Shown in pieces: positions 45,589 to 54,514 of a DNA stretch of 64,000 bases. The notes under the pieces were generated by a model, which searched no databases, was not told the origin of the DNA, and saw nothing but the letters and a program-made list of their open reading frames with translations. Origin of the DNA: JAVBQB01 sp031549265 (GTDB taxonomy: Bacteria > Bacillota > Clostridia > Oscillospirales > JAVBQB01). How positions within the stretch are numbered: position 1 is the first letter of the stretch; the number at the start of each line of letters is the position of its first letter. Where the stretch lies: positions 248,001 to 312,000 of the forward strand of contig JAVBQB010000002.1 of assembly GCA_031549265.1 (NCBI GenBank). Direction: 5' to 3'. The position numbers and the translations under genes were made by a program.

Positions 45589-46806
45589 TCACAGGACAAA
45601 CATATTGTTGCACCACGACAGGGAGTCGAAGTAGTACCTGATGATGTCGTCTGAGGTGATACCGAAAGGGTAGGCGAATTTCATGGCTTCATCCCATTTT
45701 CCGCGCTCGTAGTTGGCGATAATATCGAGCGCGCGCGCCAGATCACCCACGCCGTTGAGCAGTGCGGATTTTATCGGCTTCGGCAGGTTGAGCTGCTCGA
45801 TTACCTGCTCCTTAGGCTGTTCGGTAATGACGTCAATAAGCGAGAAAAGGCCGGTGGTATACAACGCCTCGCCCTTAACGCCAAGGTCAATGTCCGCTCC
45901 CATTACTTCAAGAAAACGCCCGCGTACCATGGACATCCTTATGGTTTCCTCAGGCTTGCCGTCGTGGATGCCCATCATCGTAATGAGCGTCACCCATTTC
46001 TTGGTTTCTCTGGTGCCGAGAATGGCCAGCGCGTGCTGAATATCCTTTATTTCGTTTCGCATTCCGAAATAAGCGGAGTTGACCAGGCGCAGCAGCTTAT
46101 ACGTCAGAACCATATCGGTGCGAATAGCTTTGGCCACTTTGGGAAAGTCCATATTCGGCTGGTGAACATAGCGGATCAGCCTCAAATAGTTGAGCTTGAG
46201 CGGCTCGAGCTTCTTGTCACTTAGAATGACCGGTTTGCTGAAAAAATAACCCTGAAAATAGGAGAAGCCCATATTCTTCGCAATGTCAAACATCTCCTGG
46301 GTCTCGATTTTCTCAGCGAGCAATTTGGTTTTATTGCGGTTGACATTACGCATTATCGCTTTGATTTCATCGATGGAGGAGGCGAGAAAATCTATCTTGA
46401 TAATATCCGCGAGATCCATAAGCGGCAAAAATTCCGGACTGAAGACAAAATCGTCGAGCGCCAGCGTGTAGCCCTTCTCCTTAAGATAACGGCAGGATTC
46501 AATGATCTCATCAGTCGGAGAAATGGTTTCCAGCAGCTCAATGACGAGCTGCTCTCTCGGAAAGAGTGTCGCGACGTTCTGAGTCAGCAGCGATTCCGTG
46601 AAATTAATGAAAGCCCGGCAGGAGCCGGTCAGCTTTTCAAGCCCCATTCCGAGGAAGCTTTCAATCATGATTTCGGAAGACGCTCTGTTCTGATCGACTT
46701 CAGGATTAAACGCGTTTGTGGTGGAGTTGGCTCTGTAAAGCAACTCATAAGCATAAACGTGCTGACGAATATCGAATATAGGTTGTCGTGCAATAAATGA
46801 GTTCAT
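45589..46806 (-). CDS. EAL-HDOD signalling protein (YuxH type)
   Basis: A 405-residue protein with an N-terminal EAL domain (residues 1 to about 200) and a C-terminal HDOD domain (about 200-390). The EAL motif reads YELLYR, followed by FINFT, VIELLE, LALDDF and IKIDF, so most metal ligands of cyclic-di-GMP phosphodiesterases are kept, though DDFG reads DDFV. HDOD carries TYKLLRLVNSAYFG and IQHALAILG. The family links c-di-GMP to motility or stress; activity must be tested. The ATG at 46806 follows AGAGGTG. The gene has its own promoter. Confidence 0.87.
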   Translation of the reverse strand: MNSFIARQPIFDIRQHVYAYELLYRANSTTNAFNPEVDQNRASSEIMIESFLGMGLEKLTGSCRAFINFTESLLTQNVATLFPREQLVIELLETISPTDEIIESCRYLKEKGYTLALDDFVFSPEFLPLMDLADIIKIDFLASSIDEIKAIMRNVNRNKTKLLAEKIETQEMFDIAKNMGFSYFQGYFFSKPVILSDKKLEPLKLNYLRLIRYVHQPNMDFPKVAKAIRTDMVLTYKLLRLVNSAYFGMRNEIKDIQHALAILGTRETKKWVTLITMMGIHDGKPEETIRMSMVRGRFLEVMGADIDLGVKGEALYTTGLFSLIDVITEQPKEQVIEQLNLPKPIKSALLNGVGDLARALDIIANYERGKWDEAMKFAYPFGITSDDIIRYYFDSLSWCNNMFVL

Positions 46807-46895
46807 AAAGATGCACCTCTGCAACTCGTCGGATCATGAAGCAGGCAAAAAACTACACAGCAGAACCCGGGATTCAAATTTTGGTAACATATGTT

Positions 46896-46925
46896 AGTCT
46901 ATCATCTATTTGCAATCAAAGTCAA
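46896..46925 (-). promoter_or_regulatory. Promoter of the EAL-HDOD gene
   Basis: On the minus strand, TTGACT (46920-46925), 18-base spacer, TAGACT (46896-46901), about 90 bases before the start. Confidence 0.6.
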
Positions 46926-47006
46926 CCTGTTATTTGGTGTAATAAAGTGTGCAATTGGGCTTATTCTAAACAATATATCACAAAATAATGTAAACATTTA
47001 AATTCA

Positions 47007-47036
47007 TTGCGCAATAAACGTTATCCGTGCTATAAT
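47007..47036 (+). promoter_or_regulatory. Promoter of the methyltransferase gene
   Basis: TTGCGC (47007-47012), 18-base spacer, perfect TATAAT (47031-47036), giving a very short leader before GGAGG. Confidence 0.6.
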
Positions 47037-47066
47037 TATTTCAAAGCGCTTTGGAGGGATGTCTTA

Positions 47067-47822
47067 ATGAAAAAGATATATGTTCCAATGGTCAGATACG
47101 GCGACAGGCAATTTGACGAGGGGTTTGTCGGTTGGGGATTCAACAGTTATGAGGACCAGATCCGCGACGCGCAGGGCATTCTGAGGCTTGCCACTGGCAA
47201 GGAAATGAAAATCCTTGATCTCGCGTGCGGACTGGGTATTTACCATAAGGTCTGGCTGGACGCCGGGCACACGGTGGTGGGCACAGATCTGTCGGACACT
47301 TTTATTTTCATGGCCAAGAACAATAACGACGATCCAAAGGCGTCTTACAGGGTCGAGAACTATTACGACCTCGCCGAAGTCAACGAATACGATCTGATAA
47401 CAATGATTGATACGCCGATTGAGGACACCGAACTGCCGGCCAACGTTATCCGCGCGTTGAAGCCAGGCGGTCATTTTATATTCCAGATAGCCAATCCCCA
47501 GTACAAAAACAAGCGCGGCCCGGTCGATGTCAATTACAGGAACTGGGAGCAAAAGGAAGACGACATATTCGTGCTGACCAGGCATGAATATAACGAGGAA
47601 ATTGACCGCTGGGAATACGAAGAGTGGACCATTGACGTCGAAAAGGCTGAGGTGCTGGTGCAGCATAGTTTTTCGCGAAACCTGTCTTTTAAGGGCGTCG
47701 CTGATATAATAATGGAAACCGGCTTTTCGTCGATCGCGTTTTTCGACCACAACGGGAGGCCTTACGGCCTGAGCGACGAACAACCGCTGGCATATTTCGC
47801 GATGGCGCACAAGAGTTATTAA
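47067..47822 (+). CDS. Class I SAM-dependent methyltransferase
   Basis: A 251-residue methyltransferase with the SAM-binding motif ILDLACGLGIYHKVWL (residues about 50-65), the acidic end of beta-2 (VVGTDLS), and ALKPGGHFIFQIANP in motif III. The substrate is unknown. The C-terminal half is rich in acidic and aromatic residues (RWEYEEWTIDVEK), as in small-molecule methyltransferases. ATG 47067 is 9 bases after GGAGG. It is a single-gene unit facing the convergent AAA+ regulator. Confidence 0.85.
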   Translation: MKKIYVPMVRYGDRQFDEGFVGWGFNSYEDQIRDAQGILRLATGKEMKILDLACGLGIYHKVWLDAGHTVVGTDLSDTFIFMAKNNNDDPKASYRVENYYDLAEVNEYDLITMIDTPIEDTELPANVIRALKPGGHFIFQIANPQYKNKRGPVDVNYRNWEQKEDDIFVLTRHEYNEEIDRWEYEEWTIDVEKAEVLVQHSFSRNLSFKGVADIIMETGFSSIAFFDHNGRPYGLSDEQPLAYFAMAHKSY

Positions 47823-47849
47823 CGCTTTCGACTCCGCCGATGCACTGGT

Positions 47850-49067
47850 TTATCGGCGGTTTTTCTCCGAGGCGAGCAGGCGGTAAAGAGTGCTGACTCC
47901 GATGCCGAGCGCCTTTGCGGCGGCTCTTTTTCCGGCCAGGGTGTGGCCGTGGATATCCAGCATAGCCTTAATGCGGTCGCGCTGAAAGCTGTTGATTTGA
48001 TTGGACAGCGAAGAGCCGGCCGTTTTGATGATAGACAGGTCGTGCGGTTCGATTTGGCCGTTTTGCGCGGTCTCGAGCGCGCCGCGGATGACCGATTCGA
48101 GTTCCCGTTCGTTCATAGGCCAGCTGTGCGTCATCAGCGCGGCAGCCGCGTCGTCAGATATCGTAACAGGTTGGTTATCGGGCGAAGGATTGCCGCCGCT
48201 TACGAAAAAATTCGCCAGAGGGATGATGTCCTCGGTTCGCTGACGCAGCGGGGTAATCTCGACCGCCACCGGCGCGAAACGCAGATAAAGTTCCTCCGAA
48301 AACTCATCATTGGCCGTCAAATGGCGCAAATCGAGCGTACTGGCGGCTATTATTCGCGCCTTGAAGGTGACGTCACCAAGGTCGGGAGAGGTCAGCTTTT
48401 TGCCGGCCATGATTTGCAGCAGTTTATCCTGCGCAGACCTGGGAAGATCGCATATTTCGTCCACAAACACTACGCCATCCTGCGCGCGCTCGAGCGTTCC
48501 TCTGATTTCGGAGCTGCCGAACAGTGCGTCCTCGAAGCCGGGATCACCGGAGCGGCGGCAGTCGACAACCAGAAACGGACGGTTGCTCCTGAGGCTGCGG
48601 CGGTGGATGGTGCGCGCGAACCGCTCTTTACACACGCCTTTTTCTCCGGCTAAAAGCACCGACGAACCGACGAGGGACAGACGGTGAATCCGTTCGAGAA
48701 CGGTGGCCATCGCGGCGCTTTTCCATGGGTAGTTCTCAGGGTGCGACGCGGATTCCGATGGTTCCCGCTCGGTGAGCTCGCCGGGTTTTATCAGGATCAG
48801 CACGCCGCCGCCCGCGATCGGATGGATTTGAACAACGCACAGCGCGCCGGACGGTAGAGCCGCGCCGATGGCGAGCTCTTCCCTGCGCGATATAGCGGCG
48901 GAAAGTCCGGGAAGCCTCATGAGCCATGCCGCGCCGCCTCCGCCCAGCAGCGACTTTGCCGCGGGGTTGAGCACGGCGGGGGACATGCCGCATATTATTG
49001 CCGCGGGATCGGGTAGCGCGTCGAACGCTCCCGCGAATTTATCCTGAGGCTGTGAGATTTCCGGCAT
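47850..49067 (-). CDS. Atypical AAA+ regulator (NtrC-like fold, no sigma-54 contact loop)
   Basis: A 405-residue protein with a PAS-like N-terminus (FAGAFDALPDPAAIICG), a sigma-54-activator-type AAA+ domain and a Fis-like HTH (AAAKALGIGVSTLYRLL at the end). The AAA+ domain is degenerate: Walker A is GEKGVCKE (residues 141-148) instead of GESGTGKE, and ALFGSSEIRGTLERAQDG replaces the stretch that should hold GAFTGA, so the sigma-54 contact loop is deleted. Walker B VVFVDEI (199-205) is kept. It probably cannot drive sigma-54 promoters and may repress or activate by another route. It starts 57 bases from the divergent CPBP gene. GGAGG precedes ATG 49067. Confidence 0.83.
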   Translation of the reverse strand: MPEISQPQDKFAGAFDALPDPAAIICGMSPAVLNPAAKSLLGGGGAAWLMRLPGLSAAISRREELAIGAALPSGALCVVQIHPIAGGGVLILIKPGELTEREPSESASHPENYPWKSAAMATVLERIHRLSLVGSSVLLAGEKGVCKERFARTIHRRSLRSNRPFLVVDCRRSGDPGFEDALFGSSEIRGTLERAQDGVVFVDEICDLPRSAQDKLLQIMAGKKLTSPDLGDVTFKARIIAASTLDLRHLTANDEFSEELYLRFAPVAVEITPLRQRTEDIIPLANFFVSGGNPSPDNQPVTISDDAAAALMTHSWPMNERELESVIRGALETAQNGQIEPHDLSIIKTAGSSLSNQINSFQRDRIKAMLDIHGHTLAGKRAAAKALGIGVSTLYRLLASEKNRR

Positions 49068-49123
49068 AGCAAAACCTCCAATAGAATTTACCAGTTGGAA
49101 AGAAAAATAATTTGGAGAGCCGC

Positions 49124-49987
49124 ATGAAGAAAATGAAACCACTGAAAGCGCTGATAATCGGATTGCTCTGTCCCATCGTGTTTCTGGCGTCAAATTTTAT
49201 TGTGACCTACGTATCCGTTATTATATATACCAATACCGACACAAGCGCCGCCGTTTACGAACGGGAAGACATGGACAGTGCCGCGAATGAGCAGGCCGAA
49301 GCCCGGTTACAGTACATCCGCGATGTCACGCCGTATATATCAATCGCATATGGGGCGCTGACATTGCTGCTGTTTATGATATTCTTCCGCGTTTTCAAGG
49401 TGCGGATGGCGAGCGTTGTCCGGTGGAAGCCGGTCGGAATGCGCAAAGCCATTCCCGCATTGCTGCTGGGAGCTTTTTTTGCACTGTTTGTAAACGGTGT
49501 GTTCCAGCTGCTGCCACAGGAGGCAATAAGCGGCCAAACGACCGATTACTCGGGCTTTTTCGGCTCGGGCGCGGTCATGGCGATAATCAGTATGGTGATC
49601 GCCGCGCCGATAGTCGAAGAGACTGTGTTTCGCGGCCTGTGCTTCAATTACCTGCGGGCCGCGATGCCCAAAGCGGCCGCGATAATCGTCCAGTCGGCGC
49701 TGTTTGCCCTGCTGCATGGTGAATGGATCAATATAGTATTGGTGTTTTTTATATCGCTGCTGATAACAGTCGTATACGACAGGTGCGACTCGCTCAAGGC
49801 CGCCATCCTTTTGCATATGGCTTACAACCTCATGACTGTAATTCTGGTTTACCTGCCTGCCAACACGGTGGCGTCGGCGGTCATGACGGCGATTGGCGGC
49901 GCGGCTTCGGTGGCTCTGCTTGTCAGGCTTTTAAGGCTGACAAAAACGAAAGCAGTCAAACAAGCCCCGGCGGGAGGCGCCGGTTAA
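49124..49987 (+). CDS. CPBP family intramembrane metalloprotease
   Basis: A 287-residue membrane protein with about eight helices and the CPBP (CAAX protease and bacteriocin-processing) motifs EETVFR (residues about 166-171), the LLHGEW histidine and HMAYN. These form the intramembrane glutamate-histidine metal site. Functions of bacterial members include bacteriocin self-immunity and regulated proteolysis. The start at ATG 49124 follows TTGGAGAG. Its end overlaps the convergent radC stop by four bases. The close divergent regulator may control it. Confidence 0.85.
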   Translation: MKKMKPLKALIIGLLCPIVFLASNFIVTYVSVIIYTNTDTSAAVYEREDMDSAANEQAEARLQYIRDVTPYISIAYGALTLLLFMIFFRVFKVRMASVVRWKPVGMRKAIPALLLGAFFALFVNGVFQLLPQEAISGQTTDYSGFFGSGAVMAIISMVIAAPIVEETVFRGLCFNYLRAAMPKAAAIIVQSALFALLHGEWINIVLVFFISLLITVVYDRCDSLKAAILLHMAYNLMTVILVYLPANTVASAVMTAIGGAASVALLVRLLRLTKTKAVKQAPAGGAG

Positions 49988-50664
49988 TATTTGCTGAAAA
50001 AGCCGTTGTCCTTCAGAGAGACAAAATCGTCGTCGGCGACAATAATGTGATCCAGCAGCCTGATATTCAGCACTTCCAAAGCGCGGAAAACCTCCAGCGT
50101 GGTTCGCTCGTCCTCCTCCGACGGCAGGGCGATGCCGCTGACGTGGTTATGGGCCATAATAACGCCGTAAGCGTTATACTTATAGGCTGTCTGGACGATT
50201 TTCGGCAGATAGATCTGCGCCGAGTTGATGCTGCCCTCAAAAAGAGACTCGAGCCCCAGCACCTTGCACTTGGCGTCGAGGCAGATCAGCATTACCACTT
50301 CGTTTTTCAGTCCGATGAAGCGAGGCAGCAGAAAATTGCCCGCTTTCTCGGTCGAATTCAGAATTGTGGTCGCGGAAGACTTGCTGACCAGGTATTTACG
50401 TGAGATCTGCGGTATCATGCTGATGAGCGTTGCGGTATTCGCGCCTACGCCCTCGACTTTCAGAAGGTTCTCGTAGTCGGTCTCAAGCACGGCCGCAAGG
50501 CTGCCGAAACTGTCCAACAGCCTGTGCGCCAGTGGGTTTGTATCCGCTTGCGGGATAGAGAAAAAGAGCAGCAGCTCCAGCGCGTTGACATCCTCGAACC
50601 CGTCCAGACCCTCATTCAGCATCCTTTTTTTAAGACGTTCACGATGTCCCTTGTGTATCGACAT
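49984..50664 (-). CDS. radC: RadC family JAMM/MPN-domain protein
   Basis: A 226-residue RadC protein: an N-terminal helix-hairpin-helix (LLKVEGVGANTATLI) and a C-terminal JAMM metal site (MAHNHVSGIALPSEED). The usual HNHPSG reads HNHVSG, but His, His, Ser and Asp ligands are kept. Despite its name, a repair role is unproven. It lies 90 bases downstream of pyrE with its own AAGGAGG, ATG 50664. In Firmicutes radC often sits near maf-mre; here it is about 38 kb away. Confidence 0.9.
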   Translation of the reverse strand: MSIHKGHRERLKKRMLNEGLDGFEDVNALELLLFFSIPQADTNPLAHRLLDSFGSLAAVLETDYENLLKVEGVGANTATLISMIPQISRKYLVSKSSATTILNSTEKAGNFLLPRFIGLKNEVVMLICLDAKCKVLGLESLFEGSINSAQIYLPKIVQTAYKYNAYGVIMAHNHVSGIALPSEEDERTTLEVFRALEVLNIRLLDHIIVADDDFVSLKDNGFFSKY

Positions 50665-50754
50665 CTTGTCCTCCTTGATGGCGATAGTTGCGCTCTGGCT
50701 GAAAATCAAGCTCCGGCCGCAGCAAATCGGCCGAGAGTAACGGATCAAACGGGA

Positions 50755-51333
50755 TCACGGGTTCGGTTTGCTGCCCGGCTTGATTATCGGCTCACCTCTG
50801 GCGCAAAGCGGACAACTGTCCGCGTCCCACGATTCGATATCCACGCTCGCGACAGAGTAGAAGGGGCAGCCGAAATCGGCCTTACCGCCGCTTCGGTCAA
50901 CCAGTGCGCCGACGCCGACGACCACTCCGCCAAGCGACCGGACGAGTTCGGCGACCTCTTTAACCGAGCCCCCTGTGGTCACAGTGTCCTCTACAAGAAG
51001 GACGCGCTCGCCGGGCATAACGCGAAACGAGCGGCGCAGCGCCATCCTGCCATCCTCACGCTCGGCAAACATATTGCGGCAGTTCAGGTGGCGGCTGACC
51101 TCATAAGCCATCTGAACCGCGCCGACAGCGGGGCCGATAACGATGTCAATAGTCTCGCCGCGGAACTTGTCCGCCAAAGCGGCGCAGAGCTCTCCGGCGT
51201 GCCACGGGTATTTGAAAACGTTCGCGCACTGCATATATTTATCGGAATGCCGTCCTGAGGACAGCTTGAAGTGTCCGACCTGCAAGACCTCGGTCTCCCT
51301 GAAAATTTCCATAGCTCTTTCGTCTGCTGACAT
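50755..51333 (-). CDS. pyrE: Orotate phosphoribosyltransferase
   Basis: A 192-residue OPRT that joins orotate to PRPP in pyrimidine synthesis. The PRPP-binding motif is VLLVEDTVTTGGS, preceded by DIVIGPAVGAV and FAEREDGRM. The C-terminus has a CPLC-type pair, common in this clostridial form. GGAGG precedes ATG 51333. No other pyr genes are adjacent. An extended -10 promoter lies at 51383-51391. Confidence 0.93.
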   Translation of the reverse strand: MSADERAMEIFRETEVLQVGHFKLSSGRHSDKYMQCANVFKYPWHAGELCAALADKFRGETIDIVIGPAVGAVQMAYEVSRHLNCRNMFAEREDGRMALRRSFRVMPGERVLLVEDTVTTGGSVKEVAELVRSLGGVVVGVGALVDRSGGKADFGCPFYSVASVDIESWDADSCPLCARGEPIIKPGSKPNP

Positions 51334-51382
51334 ATTAATCCTCCGAATAGAATAAGTCATTTATTTGGATGCATTACCACCC

Positions 51383-51391
51383 ATTGTAACA
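51383..51391 (-). promoter_or_regulatory. Extended -10 promoter of pyrE-radC
   Basis: On the minus strand, TGTTACAAT is an extended -10 element; upstream matches to a -35 (around GTGACA) have poor spacing. It is divergent from the foldase promoter. Confidence 0.5.
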
Positions 51392-51430
51392 TATTTTTCG
51401 CAATGTCACCAGAATGTTTTCAATATTATA

Positions 51431-51458
51431 TTGAATTCGCAAAAAAATGTGATAAAAT
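51431..51458 (+). promoter_or_regulatory. Promoter of the PPIC foldase gene
   Basis: TTGAAT (51431-51436), 16-base spacer, TAAAAT (51453-51458), about 70 bases before the start. Confidence 0.65.
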
Positions 51459-51529
51459 ATTCTGGTAATCCGAAAAGCGCGCAGATTGCGCGGATTATTA
51501 CAAAATTCAAGCAAAAGGGGACTCGCCTA

Positions 51530-53269
51530 ATGAGCGCATCGCGTGAAAAGAGAAAACGGCAGGAAGTGTATCAGCAGACCGGCACCAAAGAAAAGCCGAA
51601 GAAAAAGAAGGGGATGTCCCGTACATCTATTATTGTTACGGTCATAATCTGCGCTGTTCTGGTGCTGGGAATAACTACGACGGCGCTGTTCTCGAACGGG
51701 GTGTTTAATCCGGTAATCCCCGCAGTCACTGTCGGCACCGAGACCTTCACGGTGTCCGACCTGAATTTCTACTATGCTCAAAGCTATGCCAACTATCTGA
51801 AAAGCGCCGAGGAGAGCGGATACGCTACCGTCGGCAATATACCGGACCCCAACATCTCGCTGAAAAAACAGGATTATCCGATCGGCGGGGATGAAATACA
51901 CACTTGGGACGATTTCTTTAAGCAGGAGGCTGTTGCCAGCCTCCAACAACTTGGCGCCGTATTGACCGAAGCGCGTGCCGCCGGGTATCAGCTGACCGAC
52001 GAGGACAAGGCGCAGGTCGATATGATTATGACATCGATTACCGATGCCGCCAAGAAACAGGGCATTCCGATCGGAGAGTACATGCTGACCCAGTATGGCA
52101 AAGGAATCACGCTTGATTCGTTCAGAAAAGTAATGGAAATGCAGGCTCTGATGGCGGGCTACGAGAAGTCTGTCCGCGATTCATACACCTTTACAGATGA
52201 GGAAATAGACAAAGGATACCAGACAAACAAAGACACCATCGATACCGTGACCTACCGCAGCTTCTTGGTTAATCCGCCCGCCGCCGAGACTCCCGCTCCG
52301 GAAGCTTCTCCGGCACCGGCTGAGTCCGGAGCGCCGTCGCCGTCATCCGAAGTTCCGGCTGCCGCAAATTCGCCCGAAGCCTCGGCGCCCGCAACTGCCG
52401 AATCTCCGGCGCCAAATGCGGATTCCGCTTCGGACGTGACGCCTGAGGACGGCGACGCTGCCCCGCAGGAGCCAGAGCTGTCTCCCGAAGCCGCGGCGGC
52501 GCAGGCTGAGCGCGAATCGCTCGCAAAAGTCGCCGAAGCGAAGGCAAATGAATTCCTTGGCAAAATTACTGATGAAGCGTCGTTTGCTAAGCTGGCCAAA
52601 GAATATGCGCCCGAGGCTGAAAAAGCTTCTTACGACGACGAAACGAAATCCCTGAAAGAAAAAGCGTCAAAATCATCCGCAGGCGTTTCGGGAGAATGGC
52701 TGTTTGATCCGGCCAGAAAATCCGGCGACAAGACAATTGTCTACGACGCCGCGCCAAACGGATACTATGTGGTATACTTTATAAACCGCGAGCGTCCCGA
52801 GACAGTCCCGATCGACGTGCGCCACATCCTGGCCATGGCGACGGAGGACGAGACCGCGACCCCAACCGAGCAGCAGACCAAGGAAGCGCATGAACGCGCG
52901 CAGGGCTGGTATGACGAGTGGCTGGCCGGCGAAAAGACCGAGGATTCTTTCGCCGCAATGGCGAAGGAAATGTCGCAGGATCCCGGTTCAGCGATCTTGG
53001 GCGGACTGTATCAACAGGTCGTGCCCGGCAGAATGGTTAAGACCTTCAATGACTGGTGCTTTGACTCTGCGCGCAAGCCGGGCGATACCGGTCTGGTTGA
53101 CACCGAGTACGGAACGCATGTTATGTACTTCGTTAAGCACGACGACCCGGCCTGGAAAATTCAGACCAGAAATATCCTCGTCGAGGAAAAATACAGCAGC
53201 GCAACGTTCACCTATGAGGCCAAATATGTTCCGGCAACAAACGGCTTCGGCATGTTTATGGCAGGCTGA
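51530..53269 (+). CDS. Membrane-anchored PPIC-type peptidyl-prolyl isomerase (PrsA/SurA-like)
   Basis: A 579-residue extracytoplasmic foldase. A lysine/arginine-rich cytoplasmic start is followed by a single transmembrane helix (about residues 27-48, no lipobox), a SurA-like N-terminal domain and two PPIC domains. The second (VRHILAMATEDE through HVMYFVKHDDP) is clear. The first is interrupted at about residues 247-330 by a low-complexity Pro/Ala/Ser/Glu-rich stretch. It helps fold secreted or wall proteins. ATG 51530 follows AAAGGGG. A strong terminator follows. Confidence 0.87.
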   Translation: MSASREKRKRQEVYQQTGTKEKPKKKKGMSRTSIIVTVIICAVLVLGITTTALFSNGVFNPVIPAVTVGTETFTVSDLNFYYAQSYANYLKSAEESGYATVGNIPDPNISLKKQDYPIGGDEIHTWDDFFKQEAVASLQQLGAVLTEARAAGYQLTDEDKAQVDMIMTSITDAAKKQGIPIGEYMLTQYGKGITLDSFRKVMEMQALMAGYEKSVRDSYTFTDEEIDKGYQTNKDTIDTVTYRSFLVNPPAAETPAPEASPAPAESGAPSPSSEVPAAANSPEASAPATAESPAPNADSASDVTPEDGDAAPQEPELSPEAAAAQAERESLAKVAEAKANEFLGKITDEASFAKLAKEYAPEAEKASYDDETKSLKEKASKSSAGVSGEWLFDPARKSGDKTIVYDAAPNGYYVVYFINRERPETVPIDVRHILAMATEDETATPTEQQTKEAHERAQGWYDEWLAGEKTEDSFAAMAKEMSQDPGSAILGGLYQQVVPGRMVKTFNDWCFDSARKPGDTGLVDTEYGTHVMYFVKHDDPAWKIQTRNILVEEKYSSATFTYEAKYVPATNGFGMFMAG

Positions 53270-53294
53270 ACCAATTGATTCAAGGCAAATGAAT

Positions 53295-53335
53295 ACCGGC
53301 GGCAGTCAATTGCGACTGCCGCCGGTTTGTTTATT
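53295..53335 (+). terminator. Intrinsic terminator after the foldase gene
   Basis: A perfect 13-bp stem (53295-53307 with 53314-53326), 6-base loop, then TTGTTTATT. On the minus strand it could also stop the convergent SLH-gene transcript. Confidence 0.9.
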
Positions 53336-53353
53336 AAAATGTCACTCGGCCGT

Positions 53354-54514
53354 TCAGCCGCCCATCGCTGACACCGCCGCATTGCGGTCGACAGCGCCCG
53401 ACTGAATGAGCCTATCCAGCAGTGTTGTTTCCGAGCCTTTGAGCGTCGCGCTGAGAGCCCGGTAGGAGATGAGCACAATTTGGTCGCGCCGGAAAGTGGT
53501 TTTGATCTCGATAGCTTCGTTTGGCGAGATTATTCCGAGATCGGTCAGCTTATCAGCGGCGTCCTGCCACTTAAAGTCGGCTTTTCCGTCATTGCTGTCG
53601 CTGTATCCCAGCGCGCGGAGTACGAAAGTGGCGTAATGCTCGGCGGCGAGCGGGGACGACGGATCAAACCTGTCGGAGGAAACGCCTTTGGTCAGTCCCT
53701 GCGTATATGCGAAGCCGACATAACGCTGCGCCTGATTGCTGGCCCAGACCGGCACGTCCTTAAACGGGTTAGTCTTGGGATCGGCTTTCAGCGCCGAGGC
53801 GTCGGAGCCGTTAAGCCGGATAAGCATAATCAGGCCTTCCAGTCTCGTGCCGCTGCGTTCCAGTTCAAAGCCTTTGTCAGTTCCGCGGAAGATTCCCATT
53901 TTGGAGAGCGCGTCGGCATACGTTTTGTACCGCGCGGTGTAGCTGCCGGAAGATGGGACTGCCGTGCCGGAGCCGGTCAGAGTGGAGCCGCCCTCGACAG
54001 TCAGTACCGCATCCGAAACCGCGCGAACGCCCGAACCCGCGACCTCGGTGAGCATAAATCGGTGCCGGATTTTCAGCTGCGCGCCGGCAGCAATTTCAAC
54101 GCCGTCAGTAATGTCAATCACGGGCTTGCCCGCGGCTGCGCACGTTCCGGATATCAGCGTCACAAGCGTTCCGGGAGAGCCGGTGAGAGTGTCGCCGGTT
54201 TTAAGAGTCAACTGGCCGGAGCGGAGGCGGGATTGCGCCGCGTTTTCGGCAAGGGTCGCGAGATTTGCACTGTTTGCGCCAAACAGATTGAGCCGGCTCA
54301 GGGTTTTTTGAAAGATTGCCCCGAAAGCCGCGCTGACTTTTGTCGCCGCAAGATCCATAATCTGCGGGATCAGCTTCTGCTCGATGTAACTTTTTGTGAC
54401 CAGCGGATCGGCCTTGCTTCCTGTGGCATACGCAGGAACCGCAAGCGTCGCCGCGGATGTGACGGCGCAAAACGCCAGAAAAAATGCGATAAGACGGAGA
54501 AACGCGTTTTTCAT
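53354..54514 (-). CDS. Secreted SLH-domain protein
   Basis: A 386-residue exported protein. A signal peptide ends near VPAYA-TG (residues about 1-31); a helical segment follows; a beta-rich middle (TLTGSPGTLVTLISGT, TVEGGSTLTGSG) precedes SLH-type repeats from about residue 195 (YADALSKMGIFRGTD, VPVWASNQAQRYVGFAYTQGLTKG, LAAEHYATFVLRALGY). SLH domains bind pyruvylated wall polysaccharide, the product expected from the CsaB fusion at 39469. Its ATG overlaps the stop of rex (ATGA), so it is translationally coupled to a redox regulator, an unusual pairing. Confidence 0.85.
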   Translation of the reverse strand: MKNAFLRLIAFFLAFCAVTSAATLAVPAYATGSKADPLVTKSYIEQKLIPQIMDLAATKVSAAFGAIFQKTLSRLNLFGANSANLATLAENAAQSRLRSGQLTLKTGDTLTGSPGTLVTLISGTCAAAGKPVIDITDGVEIAAGAQLKIRHRFMLTEVAGSGVRAVSDAVLTVEGGSTLTGSGTAVPSSGSYTARYKTYADALSKMGIFRGTDKGFELERSGTRLEGLIMLIRLNGSDASALKADPKTNPFKDVPVWASNQAQRYVGFAYTQGLTKGVSSDRFDPSSPLAAEHYATFVLRALGYSDSNDGKADFKWQDAADKLTDLGIISPNEAIEIKTTFRRDQIVLISYRALSATLKGSETTLLDRLIQSGAVDRNAAVSAMGG

